Shown piece by piece: positions 38,519 to 48,266 of a DNA stretch of 64,000 nt. This stretch comes from JACXTP01 sp963827905 (GTDB lineage Archaea > Thermoplasmatota > Thermoplasmata > Methanomassiliicoccales > UBA472), in NCBI GenBank assembly GCA_963827905.1, contig CAWHCB010000007.1:248001-312000 (forward strand), given 5' to 3'. Position numbers and translations under genes: made by a program. Below the pieces are notes generated by a model. That model ran no database searches and was not told where the DNA came from. It saw nothing but the letters and a program-made list of their open reading frames with translations. Position 1 is the stretch's first letter. Each line of letters begins with the position of its first letter.

Positions 38519-40543
38519 TCACCGGAAGATGATCAAAAGCAGGACCAGGATGACGAAGATGTAGGCCAGGTATGCCTGGATGCTTCCGGCCTGGATCCTG
38601 CTCGCCCGCCGCGCCGCCCCACGCACGGTGGAGACCACGGGTCGGACATGTAGCGCTCAAACATCGGCGTCAGGTGAGCGGTGAATACCACCCTTCTTTT
38701 TACATAGGGCGAGGCGCCATATTCAGTGGCCACCTCGGTCTGGGATCGATAGATGGAACTGAAGACGCGGACGATGGGTTGGGAGAATGCGGTGGGGGTG
38801 TACTCGTTGCGCGAGTTCAACGGGGTCCCGCAATCCCAGGTGGCCTCACGGCGCTTTCGCCTGCTTCCGACATAGATGGCCAGCGCGAAGCCGAGGGGGA
38901 TGGTCATGAGCAGGAGCACCCCAACAGCATCGGCGACAGGTTGGACGAAGCCTCCCCGTTTGGGACCAGGACCACCCGTTCGACTATCTGGTCGGCCACG
39001 TTCGACGCCGATCAGGAAGGATGAGGCGTCGTCCAACATGGGCACGAGATAGACGGCGAGGACCCCGCTCAGAAGGCATGTCAGCCGCCAAGGTCGCCAT
39101 GCCCATGACCATGGCAGGAGGGGACTCCTTCGCCCCCTCGGCCGCTCGGCTACGGGGCAGTGCCAGGAAGGTCATGCCATACACCCGGACGAACCCGGCG
39201 GTGGCCAGAGCGCGCGGTCAACGCCATTACGCCAATGGCATGGGCATGACCAACTTCACCGTTATCGTCTCGATCTGATAGGACTGCAGCAGCGATTGGA
39301 ATATGAGCCATTCGCTGACGAACCCGTTGAAGGGAGGCAGGGCGGCGACCGCCATCGCGCCAATGAGGAATAGGGCGCTGGTGGCCCTCATCCTCTTGGC
39401 CAGCTCCCCCATCCTCTCCATGTTCGTCTCACCGGTGGAGTCCTCTCACGGCACCTGCCCCAAGAAGAGCAGGGCCTTGAACATGGCATGGTTGAAGAGA
39501 TGGAATAGCCCAGCGACCAAGCTGAGGCCGGATAATGTCAGCAGACCGCTGGCATAGAAGACCATCGCCGCTCCCACCGCCAACAAGATTATGCCGACGT
39601 TCTCCACGCTGGAGAAGGCGAGCAGCCGCTTCAGGTCCCTCTCCTCCAGGGCATAGAGCACGCCCAGCAGGGCGGTACACGCTGGCAAGGAGCATGAGGA
39701 GCAGACCCCACCACAGCTCCATGCGCCCCCAGGAACTCGAAGAAGCAGATGAGCATGAACATTATGGCTATACCGATGGTGGCCCCGGACAGCAACGCGT
39801 CGACGGAGCTGGGGGCGGACGCATACGCGTCCGGCATCCAGAAGTGCAGAGGGATCAGCCCGGCCTTCGACACCGAAACCGACCAACGTCAGTAGGAAGG
39901 TGGCGTTCCGGACCAGCACCGGCATATGCCGCCCCGACCCCGGCCAGGTCCTCCATATCGATAGGAACCGGCATAATAGGCCATGAGCAGGAAGGCCACC
40001 GCTATCATGGCCGTCCCCAGATGGGTCATGGTCAGGTAGTCTCAGCCCTGACCGGGCCCATCCGGACCGGAGACCACCAAAAGGTATGAGGTAAGGGACA
40101 TCGCCTCCCAGGCCACCAGGAACAATATCACGTTGTCCGCGGCGACATGACCGCCACCATGCTCAGATAGAAAAATACCAGGACCGCTTCCACCGTGGGC
40201 CGGAGCGTACCCTGCTCTGACCTGAGGGATCCATACCTGAAGAGGGAGACGAGCAGGGCGATGGTGGAGACGATTAGATAGGACCAAGGCCTGCAATGGC
40301 CCGAGCACGAACTCCAGGCCATAAAGGAAAGAACCGGCTATCTCGGTGTTGGTCCATGGACACGGCCAATTCGGACCCACCCAGTACGAGAACGCTGATG
40401 ACCAGGCCCAGAAATGAGGAGATTGCCAGAGTGACTATGGCCATCTGTGCGGCAGTTCGGGACCGCTTCTGCAGGGCCAAGGACAGCGTCGTGCCGATGA
40501 GGGCCACGACGAACAGGACTATGAACAATGAGGAGGTCAGCAA
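38519..40543 (-). CDS. HyfB-like (NuoL-type) proton-pumping membrane subunit; about a dozen frame breaks
   Basis: The span of 2,025 bases equals about 674 codons, the normal HyfB size. Recognisable pieces in order are AAQMAIVTLAISSFLGLVIS, LRSEQGTLRPTVEAVLVFF, NVILFLVAWEAMSLTSYLLV, SKAGLIPLHFWMPDAYASAP and ALEERDLKRLLAFSSVENVG. They continue with AGLFHLFNHAMFKALLFLGQ, AVAALPPFNGFVSEWLIFQS and WDCGTPLNSRNEYTPTAFSQ. HFWMPDAY, the pump Lys in ERDLKRLLAFSS and the NHAxFKALLF motif are diagnostic. The start is TTG at 40,543, with AAGGAG just upstream. It is the first gene of the operon. The high density of breaks contrasts with the intact MFS gene next to it. Confidence 0.75.
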
Positions 40544-40688
40544 TTTCTCCTTGCTCTTGGGCAGGTTTTTAGGCCAGCCCGTGTTGTACGGGCGGTCCGG
40601 TCAAAAGGCCGGGTCGCCTTCAGGCGGGCAACCCCCCTCGCGTTATTATATCTTTCGAACCCTCGCTTAATACAAAGAATTTTTTTTA
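40544..40688 (-). promoter_or_regulatory. Promoter and structured leader of the Ehr-like operon
   Basis: On the minus strand, a GATATAATA element near 40,643-40,652 can serve as TATA box, giving a leader of some 80 bases before the TTG start. The leader contains a perfect hairpin GCCCGT/ACGGGC (40,577-40,582 with 40,588-40,593, 5-base loop) plus further GC-rich inverted segments around 40,597-40,625. Regulation by leader structure is possible but not shown. Confidence 0.4.
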
Positions 40689-42128
40689 TCATCTGTCCAG
40701 TCGTCTTTCCTTGACCTCTTTTCCACGAACCGAGGAGGCGATGGCACCCAGGACGGCGATGCCCGCCGCCACCAGGAAGGCCGCCTGCATGCCGTTCAGG
40801 AATTGTTCCTGCACCGCGTCGATGTCCCCCACCGAACCGCCGCCGAATATCAGGTCGGCGATGTCCGACCCGGCCACCGCGGCGATCACCGCCGCCATGA
40901 CCACCAGGCTGAGCGATTGGCCCACCGTGCGCATGGTGGAGATGGTTCCCGATGCCACCCCGATCTGGTCCTTGGGCACCGACCCCATGACGGCGCTGGT
41001 GTTGGGCGATGCGAACATGCCCATGCCCACGCCGAGCACGACCAGACCGCCGACGACCAGACCTAGGCCGCTCCCCTCGTTGAGGGTGCTTAGGATGGTC
41101 AATCCGATCGCTGAGATCAACATCCCGGTGGTGCTTAGCGTGCGGGAGCCTATGCTGTCCGATAAATATCCGCTAATCGGTGCGACGATGGCCATGGTCA
41201 CGGGCATGGATAGCAGCACCATCCCGGTCTCCAGGACCGAAAGGCCCAACAGTCGTTGCAGATAGAAGGATATGACGAAGCTGACCCCGAAGAAAGCGGT
41301 GTAATTCAATAAGGCGGAGAGGTTGCCTGCCGCGAACAAACGGTTCTCGGTGAACAGTCGCGGGTTGAGCATGGCCTGGTCGCCTTGTCTCCGCTCAATA
41401 TGGATGAAAAGCACCGCCAGACCGATGGAGACCATGAGGAGGAGGATTATGCCTGGGTCCGTCCAACCTTCCGATCCCCCGAAGGTGAGGGCGAGCAGCA
41501 GACAGACCAGAGCCAGCCCGAACACGGTCGCGCCCGCCAGGTCGAACCTGGTGTCGGTGCTGACCCCATCCTCCTTGATGATGGCCCAGGTCAGGACCAT
41601 GACCACGAGACCGATGGGCACGTTGACCCAAAATATGGCCCTCCAGTCAAAAAGGTCTGTCAGCACCCCTCCCAGGACCGGTCCGAGGGATAGGCCGACG
41701 TAAATGAACATGGCGTTGATGCCCAGAGCCTTGCCCCTCTCCTGCGGTGGGAACACATGGGTGATTATCGCCGCCCCGGTCGCCATTATGCAGGCCGCAC
41801 CCACCCCTTGGACGACCCTGGAAGCGATGAGGAAGGACCCATCTGGCGCCATGCTGCAGAGGACCGACCCCAAGGTGAAGATGCCAAAGCCCCAGAAGTA
41901 AATTTTCTTCCGACCCTTCAGGTCTGAGAGTCGACCGATGGTGAGGAGGAGGGCGGCTATGGTGACCAGGTAGGCCGTGGGAACCCACACCACTGAGGCA
42001 TAGTCCATCCCTAGGTCCTCGGAAATGACCGGCAATGACACGCTGACGATGGTGGAGTCCAAAGGGGCCATGAGGCTGCCCATGCAGGCGATGAGCAGGA
42101 CCGCCCAGCGATATGGCAGGGCACGCAT
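40689..42128 (-). CDS. MFS transporter of the DHA2 (EmrB/QacA, 14-helix) family
   Basis: A protein of 479 residues with about 14 hydrophobic segments. The DHA2 signatures are MGSLMAPLDSTIVSVSLPVI in the first helix (motif D1) and TIGRLSDLKGRKKIYFWGFG in the loop after helix 2 (motif A). RVVQGVGAACIMATGAAIIT is motif B, and LSLGPVLGGVLTDLFDWRAI is motif C, the antiporter motif. It is likely a proton-driven exporter of drugs or metabolites; the substrate is unknown. No regulator gene is adjacent. The frame is intact, in contrast to the operon immediately downstream of it. Confidence 0.9.
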   Translation of the reverse strand: MRALPYRWAVLLIACMGSLMAPLDSTIVSVSLPVISEDLGMDYASVVWVPTAYLVTIAALLLTIGRLSDLKGRKKIYFWGFGIFTLGSVLCSMAPDGSFLIASRVVQGVGAACIMATGAAIITHVFPPQERGKALGINAMFIYVGLSLGPVLGGVLTDLFDWRAIFWVNVPIGLVVMVLTWAIIKEDGVSTDTRFDLAGATVFGLALVCLLLALTFGGSEGWTDPGIILLLMVSIGLAVLFIHIERRQGDQAMLNPRLFTENRLFAAGNLSALLNYTAFFGVSFVISFYLQRLLGLSVLETGMVLLSMPVTMAIVAPISGYLSDSIGSRTLSTTGMLISAIGLTILSTLNEGSGLGLVVGGLVVLGVGMGMFASPNTSAVMGSVPKDQIGVASGTISTMRTVGQSLSLVVMAAVIAAVAGSDIADLIFGGGSVGDIDAVQEQFLNGMQAAFLVAAGIAVLGAIASSVRGKEVKERRLDR

Positions 42129-42204
42129 TGGCAGTGGATGGAGCTAGGGCGATATTAAGCAGGCACCCGGAAAAATCCAATAAAAAGAAATAAGAAATGT
42201 TCCC

Positions 42205-42750
42205 ATGGAAGATGACATGGCAGCGCTCAAGGAACCTTCTGAATCCATCCGGTCTCAGCTTTCCGTCCTCTATGCCGCGGTAGCGATAGAGGAGTTCGGC
42301 ATCCGCTTCTACAGAGGTCTGGAGGAATGCGTCAAGGATGACGCCGGAAAGGCCTTGATGCGGGGACTGGCCCGCGATGAGCTGGGCCATAAGGAGTTGA
42401 TAGAGAAGGAGATCGACCGCATCTCCCAAGGATATGACGTCCAGGGGGTGGAGGCCAGTAAGAGGTACATGGGTGTCATCCCGGACAAGGTGTTCCCCTT
42501 CATGGAGCGGAACGTCTGTCTGACCGTCAAGGAGGAGATCCAGGCCTTGGAGGTGGGCATAGATGTGGAGAAACGGTCCATCCAGATGTACGACGAGGCG
42601 GCCGAGAGCGCGACCGAGCCGGGCGTCAAGGGCCGATTGAGACAGCTATCCGGCATCGAGAACGGACATCTCAAGTTGCTGCAGGAGAACGTCCATATGC
42701 TCAAGCTCGAAGGAAGTTGGTACGGTTACTCCCCGATATTGGAGGGGTGA
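42205..42750 (+). CDS. Ferritin-like (rubrerythrin-domain) diiron protein
   Basis: A four-helix bundle of 181 residues. Metal ligands are visible in YAAVAIEEFGIRFYRGLEEC, ARDELGHKELIEKEIDRISQ (ExxH), KEEIQALEVGIDVEKRSIQM and SGIENGHLKLLQE (ExxH). This is the two-pair E...ExxH layout of rubrerythrin-type diiron sites. There is no rubredoxin CxxC domain, so it resembles erythrin/ferritin-like proteins (COG1633). Peroxide or oxygen detoxification is likely, which fits an anaerobe. The start ATG 42,205 is only a short distance after a run of A bases (AATAAAAAGAAATAAG) that could act as promoter. Confidence 0.8.
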   Translation: MEDDMAALKEPSESIRSQLSVLYAAVAIEEFGIRFYRGLEECVKDDAGKALMRGLARDELGHKELIEKEIDRISQGYDVQGVEASKRYMGVIPDKVFPFMERNVCLTVKEEIQALEVGIDVEKRSIQMYDEAAESATEPGVKGRLRQLSGIENGHLKLLQENVHMLKLEGSWYGYSPILEG

Positions 42751-42830
42751 ACGGTAACGATTGTGCAAAAATAACACGCGTGCTTTTTCATCATCTGGAT
42801 GGGTGGATTTTCCCGGCCGTTGTATTCCTG

Positions 42831-42847
42831 CATATAATATTTATATT
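42831..42847 (+). promoter_or_regulatory. TATA element upstream of the HdrD-like gene
   Basis: CATATAATATTTATATT is a strong TATA-type stretch in GC-rich surroundings. It predicts transcription start near 42,865 and a leader of about 55 bases before ATG 42,919. Confidence 0.5.
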
Positions 42848-42918
42848 CGTTTTCCATCCATATCCCACATCCCACCTCCGGGTTCCAGGTTGTTGGTTGA
42901 TCTCATCGAGGTATTCCA

Positions 42919-44151
42919 ATGGTGAAACTGCCCAAGAGCATCGAAAGGGAAATGGCCGCTTGTCTTCAGTGTGGTTACTGCATCAGGGTCTGCGACACCT
43001 GGGCCCAGACGCCCTGGGAGTCGGTCAGCCCGAGGGGCAAGGTGTACTACCTGAACCAGCTGGCCAAGCGGACCGCCGTGGACTCCATCCTTGGTCGCAA
43101 GATCAAGGTGGACGATGAGTTCGTCGACGCCCTGTACAAGTGCACTGGCTGCGCCCGCTGCTGGTCCGTCTGCCATGTCAACATCGAGTTCGCCGAGTTC
43201 TGGGAGGTCGTGAGGGAGTGGGTGGTGGAGCAGGGCAAGGGCCCGCTGGAGGCCCACATCCGCATCAGGGAGCGCCTGGAGGAGGTGCGAAACCCCTACG
43301 GGGAGCCGCGCTCCAAACGCGACCAGTACTGGCCCAAGGAGGTCCCGCGCTCTCCCTACCCCGATGTCTGCTTCTTCTCCGGCTGCACCGCCGCCTACCG
43401 TATGAACGCCCCGGCCAAGGCCGGGGTCACCGTGATGCACCGTGCCGGATTGAAGTTGAACACCCTGGGCGAGGACGAATGGTGCTGCACCTCCCCGGCC
43501 TTGAGGACCGGCCAGACCAAGCTCACCGCTGGATTCGCGGAGAACAACATCACCAAGGCGGAGCGCATGGGCGCCAAGTCCATGGTCATGACCTGCGCAG
43601 GGTGCTACAAGACCACCTCGCACGACTATGGCAAATACTATGCCAACGCGCCGTTCCCGGTGATGCACTTCGCCCAGATCAGCAACCAGCTCATCAAGGA
43701 GAAGAAGCTCAAGTTCACCAAGGAGATCAAGGCCAAGGTCACCTACCATGACCCATGCCACCTGGGCCGTCATGCCCAGGTGTTCGATGAGCCGCGCGAG
43801 GTCATCAAGGCCATACCGGGCGTGACGTTGGTGGAGATGAAGCACATACGCATGGACTCCAAGTGCTGCGGCGCTGGAGGCGGCTACAAGTCCGCCTTCA
43901 ACGACTTCGCGGTGAACATCGCGGCCGAGCGCGTCAAGGAGGCGGTCGCCACCGGCGCGGAGATCCTCGCCACCGCTTGCCCGTTCTGCGTGGTCAACCT
44001 GCAGCAGGGCGCCAAGAAGATCAACGCCAACATCAAGGTCATGGACATCTCCGAGATGCTGCTCATGGCCACAGACCCCGCCCCGCCCGCCGAGCAGGCC
44101 CAGGCCGCCCCGGCGGAGAAGAAGGCGGAGCCGGTGAAGGCCACCTCATAA
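42919..44151 (+). CDS. hdrD: HdrD-like heterodisulfide reductase/Fe-S oxidoreductase with two CCG domains
   Basis: A protein of 410 residues. Two 4Fe-4S sites lie at the N-terminus: CLQCGYCIRVC (residues ~14-24) and CTGCARCWSVC (~75-85). Two cysteine-rich CCG domains follow. The first has SGCTAAY, EWCCTSP and TCAGCYKT; the second has HDPCHLGRHA, SKCCGAGGGY and ATACPFCVVN. All expected cysteines are present, although the first domain has CCT instead of CCG. These domains form the noncubane 4Fe-4S clusters that reduce heterodisulfides in HdrB/HdrD. The last ~25 residues are an Ala/Pro/Lys tail. No HdrE cytochrome gene is adjacent, so the electron donor is open. The frame is clean and the codon bias strong, suggesting good expression. 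Confidence 0.85.
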   Translation: MVKLPKSIEREMAACLQCGYCIRVCDTWAQTPWESVSPRGKVYYLNQLAKRTAVDSILGRKIKVDDEFVDALYKCTGCARCWSVCHVNIEFAEFWEVVREWVVEQGKGPLEAHIRIRERLEEVRNPYGEPRSKRDQYWPKEVPRSPYPDVCFFSGCTAAYRMNAPAKAGVTVMHRAGLKLNTLGEDEWCCTSPALRTGQTKLTAGFAENNITKAERMGAKSMVMTCAGCYKTTSHDYGKYYANAPFPVMHFAQISNQLIKEKKLKFTKEIKAKVTYHDPCHLGRHAQVFDEPREVIKAIPGVTLVEMKHIRMDSKCCGAGGGYKSAFNDFAVNIAAERVKEAVATGAEILATACPFCVVNLQQGAKKINANIKVMDISEMLLMATDPAPPAEQAQAAPAEKKAEPVKATS

Positions 44152-44167
44152 ACCCCTTCCCTTACAC

Positions 44168-44184
44168 CATTTTTTCCTTTTCGG
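44168..44184 (+). terminator. T-rich terminator after the HdrD-like gene
   Basis: CATTTTTTCCTTTTC follows the stop by about 16 bases. T tracts of this kind end archaeal transcripts. No stem is evident. Confidence 0.4.
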
Positions 44185-44246
44185 TCCACCTGACGATAGC
44201 TACAAATAGGTTTTTGGGCTCGCTTAGAGCTGCATAGGTCGCATCC

Positions 44247-46989
44247 ATGGCGTTCGAGCTCTTGGACGACAGGATCAGGCAGTTCCTCAAGGACAAGGAC
44301 ATCCATGAGCCGACCGGCCCTCAACGCAATGCGATACCGCGTGTCCTGGAGGGCAAGCACGTGCTCCTGGTGGCCCCCACCGGCATCGGCAAGACCGAGG
44401 CGGCCATGCTGCCGATCCTGCACCGGCTCGTCACCACCGAGGGCAAGGGCATCCGATGCATCTACGTGACACCGCTCCGGGCCTTGAACCGGGACATGCT
44501 GAGACGCTTCGAGGAGTTCGGGGAGGCCCTCGGTCTGAACGTCTCGGTGCGTCATGGGGACACCTCCCAATCGGAAAGGCAGAAGCAGTCGAAGAACGCC
44601 CCGGACATCCTCATCACCACCCCCGAGACCTTGCAGATCCTGTTCACCGGAAAGAACCTGAGGGCGCACCTCTCGAACGTGCGCTACCTCATCGTGGACG
44701 AGATCCACGAGCTCACGGACGATGAGCGGGGGGCGCAGCTGGCGGTGGCCATGGAACGATTGACCCTGTTGGCGGGCGAGTACCAGCGGGTGGGTCTGAG
44801 CGCGACGGTGGGCTCGGTGCAGGAGGTGGCCAACTTCCTGGTCGGGACGGGACGGGAGGTCACGGTGATACGCGAGAAGGTGGCCAAGCAGATGGCCCTC
44901 AGCGTCCAGTGCCCTCAGGTGGAGGAGACCGACAAGGACCTGGCCGGTACGCTGCAGTCCGACCCGCAGCTGATGTCCTGCATGCGCCGCTGCCGCGAGC
45001 TGATAGAGGCGCATCGCTCCACCTTGTTGTTCGTCAACACCCGGGACACCGCGGAGGCGCTGGCCGCCCGCTATCATGTCTGGGATGAGGATTTCCCGGT
45101 GGGCGTGCACCATGGCTCCCTCTCCAAGGAGATCCGCATCGAGATGGAGGAGGCGTTCAAGTCGGAGCGCCTCAAGGGACTGATATGCACCTCCTCGCTT
45201 GAGCTGGGCATAGATGTGGGCTCGGTGGATTTCACCATCCAGTACAACTCCCCCAGGCAGGTGGCGCGTCTCATCCAACGCATGGGCCGGGCCGGTCACC
45301 GGGTGGGGGAGAGGACCGAGGGGGCCATCGTGGCCTCCAACCCGGACGAGATCGCCGAGAGCTTGGTCATAGTGCGCAAGGCGCTCCATGAGGAGCTGGA
45401 GCCTTTCGCGGTCCGTGATTGCCCGCTGACCGTCCTGGCCAACCAGCTGGTGGCCATGGCCATGGTGGGGAACGTGGTCAAGGACGATGCGTACGACATC
45501 ATCAAGCGCTCCTACCCGTTCCGCAAACTGGAGCGGGAGAGGTTCGACAAGGTGCTGGAGCTGGCGGCCCAGATCGGACTGCTGTTCCTGAACGAGAAGG
45601 ATTACAGGAAATCGGCCCGGGGCCGCAAGTACTTCTACGACAACATCTCCATGATCCCGGACGAGCGGACCTACTTGGTGCGTGACCTGGCCACCCGGGC
45701 GGTGGTGGGCACCTTGGACGAGAGCTTCGTGGTCTCCTTCGCCGAGCCGTATGCCAGCTTCATCACCCGGGGCAGGACCTGGAGGATCGTCGAGGTCCGG
45801 GAGGAGGAGCTGCTGGTCGAGCAGGTGAAGGAGATAGGTTCCATACCCTCTTGGGTGGGAGAGGACATACCGGTGCCCTACAGCGTGGCCCAGGAGGTGG
45901 GCAGGCTGAGACGGGTGGAGGACTACTCGCATTACCAGGGCGACGCCCCGGCCAACTCCTCCCTGGCCGAGTACATCAGGTCGCAGCGGGCCAAAGCGGT
46001 CCTGCCCTCCGACACCGTGGTGACGCTGGAGATGGGGAAGCGACTGGCCATTCTCAACGTCTGTTTCGGCACCAAGGTCAACGAGACCCTGGCCAAGATG
46101 CTCTCGACCCTGCTGTCGGCCCGTCTGGGCGAGAGCGTGGGCGTGACCACCGACCCCTACCGCATCATCCTCGACCTGCCCCGGGACGTCCGGCCCGATG
46201 TCATCCTGGAGACCCTGCGGTCCTTGCGCACCGGCACCGTGGAGGGTTTGTTGCGCATGGTCATCCGCAACTCCAGTCACCTGCGCTGGCGCTTCGTCTA
46301 CGTGGCCAAGAAGTTCGGGGCGGTGGACAAGGAGGCGGACTACCGCAACATCAACTTCAATCGATTGGTCGAGGCCTACGAGGACAGCGTGATGTTCGAC
46401 GAGGCGGTCGACAAGGTGCTGTGGGAGGACCTGGACCTGCCAGCGACGGCGGAGGTGGTGGCCCGACTGGAGTCCGGCGAGATCGAGCTGCACGTATGTG
46501 GGTTGTCCCCCATCGGAGAGGCCGGACTGCAGCACTCCAAGGAGCTGATAACGCCCCAGCGGGCGGACCACTCCATACTGATGGCCCTGAAACGGCGCCT
46601 GGAGGACGAGACAGTTGTTCATGTCCTGCCTGAATTGCGCCTCGCAGCATCGGCTCAAGGCGAAGGAGGCCCCGAAACGCATCCTCTGCCCCAAATGCGG
46701 GGGGTCGATGCTGGCCGCCTTGGCCTCGTACAACAAGGAAACGATCAAGCTGGTCAAGAAACAGAAGCGCACCGAGGAGGAGGAAAAGGAATTGAGGCGC
46801 CTCTTCAAGAACGCCTCCTTGGTCTCCAGCGGGGGCAGGAAGGCCATGGTGGTCCTGGCGGGAAGGGGGGTGGGGCCAGATACCGCTGCCCGAGTGCTCA
46901 GCTCCTACCATGAGAACGAGGACGACCTTCTGCGGGACATCCTCACCGCTGAGATCAACTACGCCCGGAACAAGCGGTTCTGGGATTGA
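44247..46989 (+). CDS. lhr: Lhr-like superfamily 2 helicase with C-terminal zinc module; one frame break near the end
   Basis: About 914 residues. Helicase motifs: APTGIGKTEAAMLPIL (Walker A), TPLRALNRDM, TPETLQILF, VDEIHELTDDERGAQL (DEIH), GLSATVGS, then domain 2 with TSSLELGIDVGSVDFTIQYN and RLIQRMGRAGHRVGERTEG. The rest is the winged-helix and Lhr-specific region. Near 46,610 the frame changes, and the family continues in the next frame with MSCLNCASQHRLKAKEAPKR, ILCPKCGGSMLAAL and LAGRGVGPDTAARVL, ending at 46,989. Staying in frame gives Gly-rich nonsense. Lhr unwinds RNA:DNA hybrids and DNA during repair. The gene ends 6 bases from the convergent 2TM gene. Confidence 0.85.
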
Positions 46990-46994
46990 ACCGC

Positions 46995-47242
46995 TCAGGC
47001 GGTCTGTCGCAATTTCCTCTTCATCAGGTGAACGCCGAATATGTAGTGCATCGCCACCCCGATGCCCATCCCCGCCATCGGGAAGATGAACCAGATGACC
47101 TCAGGAACCAATGTCAGGTTCACTGTGGCCAGGATGGTGGTACGCCCACGAAGGCGAGGAAGTGGGCCAGCATCCCGATCTTGGCGCCCTCGATCTTCGA
47201 TTCGTTCTCAAACTCTTGCTCCAGTCTTTCTTTGGTCTGCAT
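46995..47242 (-). CDS. Small 2TM-domain membrane protein; one frame break
   Basis: About 82 residues: MQTKERLEQEFENESKIEGA, IGMLAHFLAFVGV, then after a one-base break near 47,140 TTILATVNLTLVPEVIWFIF and GMGIGVAMHYIFGVHLMKRK. An amphipathic N-terminal helix, two membrane helices separated by a short Pro-containing loop, and the WFIFPxxGxGIGxAxH pattern match the 2TM domain family (PF13239). Its function is unknown; in bacteria it often sits in sensor-kinase or stand-alone genes. The stop lies just past the Lhr stop on the other strand, so the two genes converge. Confidence 0.6.
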
Positions 47243-47245
47243 TTT

Positions 47246-48234
47246 TCATGCCTCCGGAATAAGCGAAGGCAGGCCCGGGTCATAATCTCGCTTTAACCGA
47301 ACGGTTAATGGAACGTCATCGAACGACGCCATCGAAAGATATCGGTCCTTCCAACATTCCATGTGCTGCGCCTCGAATATGGGGTGGGCGCCATATCCTT
47401 CTGCCCCGATCTCAGACATCATCCTCTGGGCGATGGCCCCGATGCCGCGCATGTTCTCCCCCCAGACCGTGCAGACCAAAAGGTCCGGCCGGTCCTGGAA
47501 GGCGGATAGGATGACCAGCTCCTTCTGGGAACCGATTGAATAGTGTCGGCACCGCTTCTTGGCTCTTCCTCCGTCGCCCCCAACCGCAAATGCACCAACG
47601 CCACCGCCTCCTTGGAATAGTCTGCGCTCCATCGGATGGTGAACACCGCCTTGCCCTCCTTGCGCATGGAGAGAAGCTTGTTGTTGATGGTGCGGGCGGA
47701 GACGCCCAGTTCCTCCGCCATCTCGCTCGCCCGACGGCGTGAGTCGTCCTTCAAGGCCCTCAGGATGCGGACCTCCAGAGGGGTAGGGGGGTCGGTTCGC
47801 TGGTGTCCAACCTCCGGCCCCCGGGCCTCAGGAGGTGCAGGTGGCCCTGCGCGTCCTCCATCGAAAGGGAGCGACGCACCACGCTCGATGTAGTCGCCCA
47901 GCGGCTCTCCCTTCCTCAGGAAGGCCATGCAATGCATCATGCCCCCACCGGACACGAGAATGAGCCAGGTCCGGCCATCGGCATACGGAGGCGATCCGCC
48001 GCCTCATGCACAGATGCCAGTGGGCTATGGCCGTAGACCATCGCGGAGGTCCCACCCAAGGCGGCAATGTCCACACCGGCGATGAACGCCTGGACCACCC
48101 CGCTCTCCACCAATCCCTTCAGTCGCTTATGGACGGCGGGGATAGACATGCCGAGATCGCCTTGCCAGGTCGTCATAGGAAATACGTGAGTCGATGATCA
48201 AGGCTCTGCAGATGCGTACGTCCTCTTCGTCCAC
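47246..48234 (-). CDS. Tandem AsnC/Lrp-like transcriptional regulator with two winged helices; about three frame breaks
   Basis: About 330 residues. First module: EVDEEDVRICRALIIDSRIS, then after a break near 48,160 LGMSIPAVHKRLKGLVESGV (recognition helix) and an alpha/beta part AFIAGVDIAALGGTSAMVYG. A second break near 47,975 leads into LILVSGGGMMHCMAFLRKGE. Second module: TPLEVRILRALKDDSRRRAS, EMAEELGVSARTINNKLLSM, and after a break near 47,550 QKELVILSAFQDRPDLLVCT. Each module is wHTH plus RAM-like ligand domain, as in Lrp/AsnC. The duplication within one chain resembles archaeal double-AsnC regulators. GTG 48,234 follows GGAGG. The target is unknown; the FAH hydrolase gene directly upstream is a candidate operon mate. 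Confidence 0.6.
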
Positions 48235-48266
48235 CTCCGGGAGAGGGAAGCTAACGGAAAATAACC

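Noticed and set aside
33886..40543. Operon as formate hydrogenlyase or an active group 4 NiFe hydrogenase
   Set aside because: Both CxxC motifs of the large subunit are absent, no formate dehydrogenase or maturation (hyp) genes are present, and the order fits Ehr-type complexes better.
43884..46847. A 987-codon open frame on the minus strand opposite the HdrD-like and Lhr genes
   Set aside because: It is His/Gln/Leu/Gly-rich with no domain pattern and lies opposite two clear genes. It is a by-product of their strong GC bias at third codon positions.
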